NCBI GenBank assembly: GCA_001464955.1
Contig: LNEM01000015.1
Location: 62,001-126,000, forward strand
Length of the DNA: 64,000 bases
Source of the DNA: Rhizobiales bacterium Ga0077537
GTDB taxonomy: Bacteria > Pseudomonadota > Alphaproteobacteria > Rhizobiales > Hyphomicrobiaceae
Reading direction: 5' to 3'
Shown: piece by piece, positions 36,998 through 44,602 of the stretch
Layout of the letters: each line of letters opens with the position of its first letter
How positions within the stretch are numbered: position 1 is the first letter of the stretch
Program-made: the position numbers and the translations under genes
Notes under the pieces: model-generated
Databases searched by the model: none
Seen by the model: the letters and a program-made list of their open reading frames with translations, nothing else
What the model was told of the DNA's origin: nothing

Positions 36998-39934
36998 ATG
37001 GCGGGCGAAACAAGAAGTGGGCGAACCGCGCCGCATGACGTAGCCACCGGACTGACCGACTATCACGCCAAACTCCTCGCACTTGAACTAACTCGTCGAA
37101 GCGCTTCGGACAGCGTCGAGCGGCTCGTCGGTGCCCTGTCGAACGCGCAGGTCGACCTGAACCCGCATCAGGTTGAAGCGGCGCTCTTTGCCTTCCGCAA
37201 CCCGTTTTCAAAGGGCGCGATCCTGGCCGACGAGGTGGGGCTTGGCAAAACCATCGAGGCGGGACTGCTGTTGGCCCAGAAATGGGCGGAGCGCAAACGC
37301 CGACTCCTGGTCATCGCACCGGCCAACCTGCGCAAGCAGTGGAGTCAGGAAATGGCCGACAAGTTCTTCCTGCCGTCGATCATCCTGGAGGCGAAGAGCT
37401 TCAACGCCGTTATCAAGACCGGCAAGCTGAACCCATTCGACCAAACCGAGATTGTGATCTGCTCCTACCAGTTCGCCAAGTCCAAGGAGCCGTATGTCCG
37501 GCAGACGCAATGGGATCTCGTGGTGATTGATGAGGCCCATCGCCTGCGCAACGTCTACAAGAAGTCGAACAAGATGGCGCAAGCCATCAAAGACGCTGTC
37601 GCGCCGTTCCCGAAAGTGCTGCTGACGGCGACGCCATTGCAGAACTCGCTGTTGGAACTCTACGGCCTCGTCAGCATCATCGACGACTTTGCTTTTGGCG
37701 ATCTGAAGAGCTTCCAGAAGCGCTTCACGCGCCTCGCCAACGAGGGCGACTTCGACGAACTGAAAGAGCGGCTGAAGCCGATGTGCAAGCGCACTTTGCG
37801 CCGGCAGGTGCTGGAGTATATCAAGTACACCAACCGCCATGCCATCGTGCAGGAGTTCTTCCCGCTGCCGGAGGAGCAAGAGCTTTACGACAAGGTGACG
37901 GACTACCTGCAACGGCCAGCACTATTCGCGCTGCCGGCAGGTCAGCGGCAGCTGATGACGTCGATCCTGCGCAAGCTGCAGGCATCCTCGACGTTTGCCA
38001 TCGCCAACACCTTGTCCGGTCTTGTCACGAAATTGGAGCGCGCGGCGAATGTCCAGGCGCCGGTCTATGACATCCCCGAGACGATCCAGCACGACTTCGA
38101 CGGCTTTGACGAACAGGCTGACGAGTGGGGCGACGATGAAGAGGAGAGTGACGGCGAGAAGGACCCGTCAGCGTACACGCCGGACCAAGTTGCCAGCGTT
38201 CACGAAGAAATCGCGACGCTGAGGGCCATCCATCGCCTCGCTGCGTCGATCCAGCAAAACTCAAAGGGCGAGACGCTACTGACTGCGTTGCGCAAAGGCT
38301 TCAAGGCATCAGCCGAAGCGCAAGCGAACCAAGGCGCCGCCACACTCAGCCAGAAGGCCGTCATCTTCACGGAGTCACGCAAGACGCAGGACTACCTGTT
38401 CGACATTCTGCAAGGCACCGAGTTCGCCGGCAAGGTTGTCATGTTCAACGGCTCGAACACGGATGACCTCTCAAAGCAGGTCTACGAGCGTTGGCGCAAG
38501 AAGCACGCGGGCACCGACCGCGTCACCGGATCGCCGACGGCCGACATGCGCGCGGCCCTGGTCGAACACTTCCGCGACGAGGCGACGATACTGCTGGCGA
38601 CTGAAGCCGCCGCCGAAGGGGTCAACATGCAGTTCTGCAATCTGGTCGTGAACTACGATCTGCCGTGGAACCCGCAACGTATTGAGCAGCGCATCGGCCG
38701 CTGTCACCGCTACGGCCAGAAGTACGACGTGGTGGTGGTCAACTTCTTGAACAAGGCCAACGCCGCCGACGTGCGAGTCCACCAGCTCTTGCGCGAGAAA
38801 TTCAAACTGTTCGATGGCGTCTTCGGCGCCAGCGACGAGGTGCTCGGTGTCGTCGAAGGCGGCATCGAGTTCGAGAAGCGGATCGCCGGCATCTATCAGA
38901 AGTGCCGCACACCGCAGCAGATTGAATTCGAGTTCAACACCTTTCAGGCTGAGCTGGAGGAGCGCATTACCGAAGGCCGCACCAATGCGCGCAGTATGTT
39001 GCTCGACAACTTCGATCAAGAGGTGATTGAGAAGGTGCGCGTGGAAAGCAACGCGACCCTCGACCGGTTCCAAAAGCGGCTATGGGCGCTCACCCGTTAT
39101 CGCCTTGCGGATCACGCAACGTTCGAGACCGACGGATACAGCTTTGTGCTCAACTCCAATCCGTTCCCCGGCGAGACGCTCAACCCCGGCCCCTATCGCA
39201 TGGGCAAGGCCGTGGACGACGCCAATACCTACCGCATCGGCCACCCGCTCGCGCAGGGCGTCCTACTGGGCGCGCTCCGAGCCGCAACGCCCGATGCCGA
39301 GATCACGTTCAACCTGACCACCAGCGGTCGCAACGTGGCGATCTTGGCGCCGCTGGTCGGCAAGAGTGGCTGGCTGGCCGTTGACACGCTGACGGTGACG
39401 GCGCTCGACGCCGAAGACGAGATCCTGTTGGCTGGCCGCACCGACGACGGTGGTGCAATCGGTGCCGACGAAATTCGCCGGTTATTTGATCTACCGGCGA
39501 CGATTTCTGGCCCGGCGGCAGCGGCGGGTGATGCCGCGACCGCACTCGATCAGCTGACCGGCACCCACCGGCAGGCCATTCTCAACCGCATGACAGAACG
39601 CGACGCGCGGGCCTTCGAGACCGAGATGGACAAGCTCGACAAGTGGGCCGAGGACCGTCGCTCGTCCCTCAAGGCCGATCTCGAAGAGCTGGACGAGGAA
39701 ATCAAGGCCGCCAAGAAGTCGGCACGGACGGCGCCGACGGTGCCCGAAAAGATGGAGCGGCAGCGCGACGTCCGCAAACTGGAGGCCAAGCGCCAGGACG
39801 CGTGGCGGGCCTTCGACGAGGCGTCGCGGACGGTCGATGCCGAAAAGGACCGCATCCTCGACGACATCGCGGCGCGGCTGGAGCAAACGACCAAGCAGGA
39901 GCGGCTGTTTACGGTCCGCTGGCGCCTCACGTGA
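36998..39934 (+). CDS. SNF2-family DEAD/DEAH helicase, first gene of a defence-like cassette
   Basis: A 978-residue Snf2/RapA-type ATPase. Motifs: DEVGLGKT (78-85, Walker A), DEAH (178-181), TATPLQN, and in the C-terminal helicase lobe NYDLPWNPQRIEQRIGRCHRYGQ (about 548-570). An acidic low-complexity stretch lies between the lobes (about 372-390). A coiled-coil-rich tail (about 870-970) follows a small beta-rich region. The start has GGGGA upstream. It opens the cargo and is followed at 66-99 bp by the Mod-like gene. It resembles SNF2 proteins of restriction and DISARM-type loci. No nuclease domain is evident. Confidence 0.88.
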   Translation: MAGETRSGRTAPHDVATGLTDYHAKLLALELTRRSASDSVERLVGALSNAQVDLNPHQVEAALFAFRNPFSKGAILADEVGLGKTIEAGLLLAQKWAERKRRLLVIAPANLRKQWSQEMADKFFLPSIILEAKSFNAVIKTGKLNPFDQTEIVICSYQFAKSKEPYVRQTQWDLVVIDEAHRLRNVYKKSNKMAQAIKDAVAPFPKVLLTATPLQNSLLELYGLVSIIDDFAFGDLKSFQKRFTRLANEGDFDELKERLKPMCKRTLRRQVLEYIKYTNRHAIVQEFFPLPEEQELYDKVTDYLQRPALFALPAGQRQLMTSILRKLQASSTFAIANTLSGLVTKLERAANVQAPVYDIPETIQHDFDGFDEQADEWGDDEEESDGEKDPSAYTPDQVASVHEEIATLRAIHRLAASIQQNSKGETLLTALRKGFKASAEAQANQGAATLSQKAVIFTESRKTQDYLFDILQGTEFAGKVVMFNGSNTDDLSKQVYERWRKKHAGTDRVTGSPTADMRAALVEHFRDEATILLATEAAAEGVNMQFCNLVVNYDLPWNPQRIEQRIGRCHRYGQKYDVVVVNFLNKANAADVRVHQLLREKFKLFDGVFGASDEVLGVVEGGIEFEKRIAGIYQKCRTPQQIEFEFNTFQAELEERITEGRTNARSMLLDNFDQEVIEKVRVESNATLDRFQKRLWALTRYRLADHATFETDGYSFVLNSNPFPGETLNPGPYRMGKAVDDANTYRIGHPLAQGVLLGALRAATPDAEITFNLTTSGRNVAILAPLVGKSGWLAVDTLTVTALDAEDEILLAGRTDDGGAIGADEIRRLFDLPATISGPAAAAGDAATALDQLTGTHRQAILNRMTERDARAFETEMDKLDKWAEDRRSSLKADLEELDEEIKAAKKSARTAPTVPEKMERQRDVRKLEAKRQDAWRAFDEASRTVDAEKDRILDDIAARLEQTTKQERLFTVRWRLT

Positions 39935-40033
39935 GGACCGGCTGCTGCCCTCCAGATGGCGGGTTGGTCGGGCGCTGTCCCACAGGTATAAGAGCGCGGT
40001 ATGAACGCGACGATGTTGAGTGAAGGGGCTGGA

Positions 40034-42067
40034 ATGGCGGCGGGTAAGAAGGCAGACGCGGGCGAGCAGCCGGAGAAGATGGACCTGAGGTCGGCCGACA
40101 TCGCGGCGGAGCGGCAGGCGGAGTTGCTGCGGCTGTTCCCGGAGGTGCGGACCGAGGGCGGTAAGATTGACTTCGAGCGGCTGCAGCGTGCATTGGGCGA
40201 GATGGTCGACGCCGGTCGCGAGCGATATGGCCTGACGTGGCCGGGCAAAGCCGACTGCTTCCGCACGATCCAGGCGCCGAGCCTTGGCACGCTGCGCCCC
40301 GCGCGCGACGAGAGCGTCAATTTCGACACGTCGGAGAACCTGATCATCGAGGGCGATAACCTGGAGGTGCTGAAGCTTCTGCAGAAGTCGTACCTTGGCA
40401 AGGTCAAGATGATCTACATCGACCCGCCCTACAACACCGGCAACGACTTCATCTACCCGGACAACTACGGCGAAAACCTGAAGACCTACCTGCAGTACAC
40501 GGGGCAGGTGGACGCCGAAGGCCGCCGCTTCGGCACTAATACCGAGACCGACGGCCGTTTCCACTCGAAATGGCTCAACATGATGTACCCGCGGGTATAT
40601 CTCGGTCACAATCTGCTGCGAGACGATGGGTACCTGATTGCGAGCATCGACGATGACGAGTTCGCAAATGCGGAGCGCGTTCTTGATGAGGTATTTGGTG
40701 AAGAAAATCGCATTGCAGTTCTAGTGTTCGATCGCAACAGAAAGAACGACGCAAAATTCTTCTCTGTCGGTCACGAGTACATGATCGTTTACGCGAAAAA
40801 TAAGGCCCTTCTTCGCGATCAAGGTGTTGAGCTACGCGCCCCCAAAGAAGGGATCGACGACGTTCGAGCTGAGTTTGACCGATTAGCGGTTCAGCATGGT
40901 CGAGATTGGAGCCTCGTTGCGAGTGGGCTGCGAGATTACTACAAGACGTTCGCCGAAGACGATCCAAGAAAGCCGCTCGCGCGCTTCACAAAAGTAGACG
41001 AGCGCGGACCCTATCGCGATGACGGCGATATCAGTTGGCCTGGAGGAGGAGGGCCCCGATACGAGGTCAAGCACCCCAAAACGAAGCGGCCCTGCAAAGT
41101 GCCTGTGAGTGGGTGGCGTTTTCCAAAACTAGAGCGGATGAACGAGGAGATCGCCAAGGGAAGAGTCGCATTTGGAGATGACGAGACGACTGTTCCCGCG
41201 CTTCGGCGGAACTTGTTCGAGGCAACAGACCAACTGATGGGTAGCGTGACATTCAGCTACGCCCAGAAGGCAGCTCAAGAGTTCAATGCGATCTTCGACG
41301 AAGAGAAGGTGTTCGATAATCCAAAAAACTACAACGACCTTGCGAGGCTATTCGCCTACCTCGGGTCCGAGGATGATGTCATTCTGGATTTTTTTGCCGG
41401 ATCTGGCACGACCGGGCATGCGGTTTTAGAATTGAATAGGCGTGACGGTGGCCGGCGGCGGTTCATCCAAGTTCAATTGCCGGAACCGACCCGCAGCCAA
41501 TCTAAGGATGGAGATTGGATCGAGACGACTGCATGGCGGCGCGGCCTCCGGTCGATTGCCGACATCACCAAGGAACGCGTGCGCCGGGTCATCAAGAAGT
41601 TCGACGCCGAGGATGCCGGGAAACTCGACCTGGACGGCAAGGACAAGCAGGACCGCGGGTTTCGCGTCTTCAAGCTCGACCAGTCGAACTTCCTCGGTTG
41701 GGATGGCTCACAGGCCAAGGACGGCGACACGCTCGGCGACCTGCTGGAGCGGACCGTCGACCACGTCCGCCAGGGTCGTACCGACGATGACTTGCTCTAC
41801 GAGCTGTTACTCAAGAGCGGCTTCCCGCTGACGACCAAGGTCGAGATCAAGACGATCGCTGGCAAGACCGTGCATTCGATCTCCGACGGCGTGATGCTGG
41901 TCTGCCTCGACCGCGCGCTCACGCTGGAGCTGATCCGCGCCATGGCCGATCTGAAGCCGGAACGCGTCGTCTGCCTCGACGCCGGTTTCGCCAACAACGA
42001 CCAGCTCAAAGCCAACGCCGTCCTGACCTTCAAGTCCAAGGGCGTCGTCAAGTTCATGACTGTGTAG
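40034..42067 (+). CDS. type III-like DNA methyltransferase (Mod), beta-class
   Basis: A 677-residue methyltransferase. The start at 40034 has AAGGGG 5 nt upstream; the ATG at 40001 lacks one. DPPYNTG at about residue 130 (motif IV) comes before DFFAGSGTTG at about 452 (motif I), the beta-class order of type III Mod enzymes, which methylate adenine N6. EGDNLEVLKLLQ and a Mod C-terminus are present. The stretch between about 40650 and 41470 (target-recognition region) is visibly more AT-rich than both flanks, as if exchanged. It lies between the SNF2 and the Schlafen-like and Res genes. Confidence 0.93.
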   Translation: MAAGKKADAGEQPEKMDLRSADIAAERQAELLRLFPEVRTEGGKIDFERLQRALGEMVDAGRERYGLTWPGKADCFRTIQAPSLGTLRPARDESVNFDTSENLIIEGDNLEVLKLLQKSYLGKVKMIYIDPPYNTGNDFIYPDNYGENLKTYLQYTGQVDAEGRRFGTNTETDGRFHSKWLNMMYPRVYLGHNLLRDDGYLIASIDDDEFANAERVLDEVFGEENRIAVLVFDRNRKNDAKFFSVGHEYMIVYAKNKALLRDQGVELRAPKEGIDDVRAEFDRLAVQHGRDWSLVASGLRDYYKTFAEDDPRKPLARFTKVDERGPYRDDGDISWPGGGGPRYEVKHPKTKRPCKVPVSGWRFPKLERMNEEIAKGRVAFGDDETTVPALRRNLFEATDQLMGSVTFSYAQKAAQEFNAIFDEEKVFDNPKNYNDLARLFAYLGSEDDVILDFFAGSGTTGHAVLELNRRDGGRRRFIQVQLPEPTRSQSKDGDWIETTAWRRGLRSIADITKERVRRVIKKFDAEDAGKLDLDGKDKQDRGFRVFKLDQSNFLGWDGSQAKDGDTLGDLLERTVDHVRQGRTDDDLLYELLLKSGFPLTTKVEIKTIAGKTVHSISDGVMLVCLDRALTLELIRAMADLKPERVVCLDAGFANNDQLKANAVLTFKSKGVVKFMTV

Positions 42068-42330
42068 GGCAAAAGCTGTGGGCAGAAAAATTCACAGGCT
42101 TGACGATATGAGAATCGAGTCGGAGCCGTTGACGACCGCCGTGCGGACACCCATGAGTCTTCCCACGCGTATTGAATGTGACGAGGCCGCCAGGGTTGCA
42201 GCCCTGACGACCTCAAACGAGTACCCCTCCCACCAAGGAACCGGGCCTCTCGCATCTTTATCGACGCCACCGTTACAGGTGGTGCGAACCTGTTCAAGTA
42301 CCCGGTCTCCGTTATCCCAAGGAGACCGTC

Positions 42331-42534
42331 ATGGTCTATCTCAAGTCCAGCGCCATCAGCGCTGTCGCCTACAACGAGCGCAACCTCGACTTGAACGTCA
42401 CGTTCACGAGCGGGGACACGTACACCTACTACGGTGTGCCAGCGTGGAAGTACTCGGCGCTGATCACCGCTTCGTCGGCGGGGCAGTACTTCAACGAGTA
42501 CATTCGCGATCAGCACTCGTCGAACCGCGGTTGA
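42331..42534 (+). CDS. KTSC domain-containing protein
   Basis: A 67-residue protein that is essentially one KTSC domain. The domain's usual conserved residues are met by MVYLKSSAISAVAYNERNLDLNVTFTSGDTYTYYGVP, then SAGQYFNEYIRD. An AAGGAG site lies about 5 nt upstream of the ATG. KTSC proteins appear alone or fused in phages, plasmids and mobile elements and may bind nucleic acid or modulate an enzyme. The function is not established. It lies between mod and the AlbA_2 gene. Confidence 0.8.
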   Translation: MVYLKSSAISAVAYNERNLDLNVTFTSGDTYTYYGVPAWKYSALITASSAGQYFNEYIRDQHSSNRG

Positions 42535-42673
42535 TTGCGTCTGGTGCCGGCCGGCTTTGTTATCGGTCGGCACTACGTTTTTCGGTGCCCGCTATAGAAT
42601 CAACTGCGACTACTGAATCATCTGACGGACCCCGATGCAAGTGCGGCCGAATTGTTGCGCGGTGGATCGCGTG

Positions 42674-44602
42674 ATGGCCAAAGCTGCACCACTACCCCTG
42701 CTCGACCGCATCCTCGAAGCCGCGCGCATCGGGGAGAACGACGATTGGGAGTTCAAGTCATCGAAGGGCGGCTTCCCCGCGTCGCTGTGGGAGACTTTCA
42801 GCGCCATGGCCAACTCGGCCGGTGGCACCATCGTGCTCGGTGCCACCGAGCGTGGCCCATCGGTCGTGCTCGACGGCGTGAGCCCCGGGCAACTTGAGAA
42901 GCTCAAGAAGTTGTTTTGGGACCAGCACAACAACCGCCAGACCATTAGCCGCGCCTCAGTCGCCAGCGGCGATGTGCAGGACATCGAGGTCGAGAGTGGT
43001 TGGTTGCTGGCCATTCGCGTGCAGCAGGTCTCCCGCCAGGAACGTCCGATCTACAAGGGCCAGAACCCACTGGAGGGCACCTACAAGCGCCGCCACGAAG
43101 GCGACTACAGGTGCTCGCCGGACGAGGTCCGCCGCATGCTGGCGGACGCCGACAATATTCCCGCCGATGCGCGCATCCTCGACGGTTTCGGCCTCGACGA
43201 TCTCGATCAACCGTCGCTCGCCGCGTTCCGCAACCTGTTTCAGGCTGCCAAGCCAGGTCACCCATGGCTTGCGTTGTCGGGCAAAGACCAACTCGAGAAA
43301 CTCGGATGCTGGCGTTATGATCGCGACAGCGGCGAGTCTGGCCTGACGCTCGCCGGCCTGCTGATGTTCGGCAAGCACCAGTCCATCATCAGCCCCGGCG
43401 CCGCGCCCAACTACCTCGTGGACTTCCGGGACTATCGTGGCCGCAAACCGCAAGAACGCTGGGGCGATCGCCTGTTCCCAGATGGCACGTGGGAGGCCAA
43501 CCTCTTCCAGTTCTACCAGCGCAGTTGGCCCAAGGTCGTTGCCGACCTTAAGGTGCCGTTTTCATTGAAAGGCGTGCAGCGCGTGGACGAGACGCCCGTC
43601 CACGAGGCGCTACGCGAGGCCGTCGTCAACGCCATGATCCACGCCGACTATAAGGTTGGCGGTGGCATCGTGATCATGCGCCACGATGACCGCTATCAGA
43701 TCGAGAACCCTGGCACGTTGCTCGTCTCGCAGGAACAGTTGAGGCGCGGCGGCGTCTCGGAATGCCGGAACAAGTCGCTCCAGCGCATGTTCATGCTGAT
43801 CGGCGTCGGCGAGCAGGCAGGGTCCGGCTTCGCGCGCATCCAGGATGGCTGGAAGGACCAGCGTTGGCGCGCGCCACGGTTGATCGAGCAGCATGGGCCT
43901 GACCGCGTGCGGCTCGACATGCCGATGATCAGCCTGATGCCGCAATGGGCGTTCGATACCTTGCGTCAGAAGATCGGCGCGGGGTTTGAGCGCTTGAGCC
44001 AGCAAACACAGATCGCCCTCGCGACCGCCATGATCGAGGGGGACGTGACAAATACCCGGATGCAGGATCTCGTTGCCGACCACCCGACCGACATCACCAA
44101 GCTGCTGCGCAGTCTGGTGTCGAAAGAGCTGCTTGTCGCCGACAACCAACGGCGCTGGACCCGCTATCGGCTGCCGGCCGCCATCGCCCCGAGGCAGGAC
44201 CTGTTCACGGCGCCGGCGGAGAATGGGGGTAGTGGGTCCCCTCATACGGGGCGAAACTCCTCACCTTTGCCGGGCAGCTCCTCTCCTTTGGACACCAAAG
44301 GAGGGGAGTCGGAGCCGCAAGGAGAGGACCTCGATACCAAAAGAGGGGAGCTGAAGGCCATCTCGGCCCGTGTCGCCGGCAAAGGCAAAGTCGCGCCGGC
44401 GGAGATGCGGGCGGTGATCCTGGAGCTATGCAGCGGCCGATACCTATCTCTGGCAGACCTCGCCGGCTTGCTGGCCCGCAAGCCTGAGAACCTCCGCAAC
44501 AAGACGCTGACGCCTATGATCCGAGAGGGGTTGCTACGCTTCCGTCACTCCGAGCAGCCCAATCACCCCGATCAAGCCTACACCGCCACCGAGGCCCCAT
44601 GA
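42674..44602 (+). CDS. AlbA_2 (Schlafen-like) and HATPase-type protein of the Mod-Res cassette
   Basis: A 642-residue protein. Residues about 1-130 form an AlbA_2 domain (NDDWEFKSSKGGFPASLWETFSAMANSAGGTIVLGATE, GDYRCSPDEVRRML). The next part resembles the divergent AAA4/HATPase_c_4 ATPase (HEALREAVVNAMIHADY, IENPGTLL, GSGFARI at about 390). A proline/serine/glycine-rich linker (about 520-560) and a winged-helix C-terminus (LSLADLAGLLARKPENLRNKTLTPMIREGLL) follow. The start at MAKAAP was chosen as the first in-frame ATG at 42674; an upstream ATG at 42635 exists. Its stop overlaps the res start (ATGA). It may regulate or supply a nucleic-acid-binding subunit. Confidence 0.82.
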   Translation: MAKAAPLPLLDRILEAARIGENDDWEFKSSKGGFPASLWETFSAMANSAGGTIVLGATERGPSVVLDGVSPGQLEKLKKLFWDQHNNRQTISRASVASGDVQDIEVESGWLLAIRVQQVSRQERPIYKGQNPLEGTYKRRHEGDYRCSPDEVRRMLADADNIPADARILDGFGLDDLDQPSLAAFRNLFQAAKPGHPWLALSGKDQLEKLGCWRYDRDSGESGLTLAGLLMFGKHQSIISPGAAPNYLVDFRDYRGRKPQERWGDRLFPDGTWEANLFQFYQRSWPKVVADLKVPFSLKGVQRVDETPVHEALREAVVNAMIHADYKVGGGIVIMRHDDRYQIENPGTLLVSQEQLRRGGVSECRNKSLQRMFMLIGVGEQAGSGFARIQDGWKDQRWRAPRLIEQHGPDRVRLDMPMISLMPQWAFDTLRQKIGAGFERLSQQTQIALATAMIEGDVTNTRMQDLVADHPTDITKLLRSLVSKELLVADNQRRWTRYRLPAAIAPRQDLFTAPAENGGSGSPHTGRNSSPLPGSSSPLDTKGGESEPQGEDLDTKRGELKAISARVAGKGKVAPAEMRAVILELCSGRYLSLADLAGLLARKPENLRNKTLTPMIREGLLRFRHSEQPNHPDQAYTATEAP

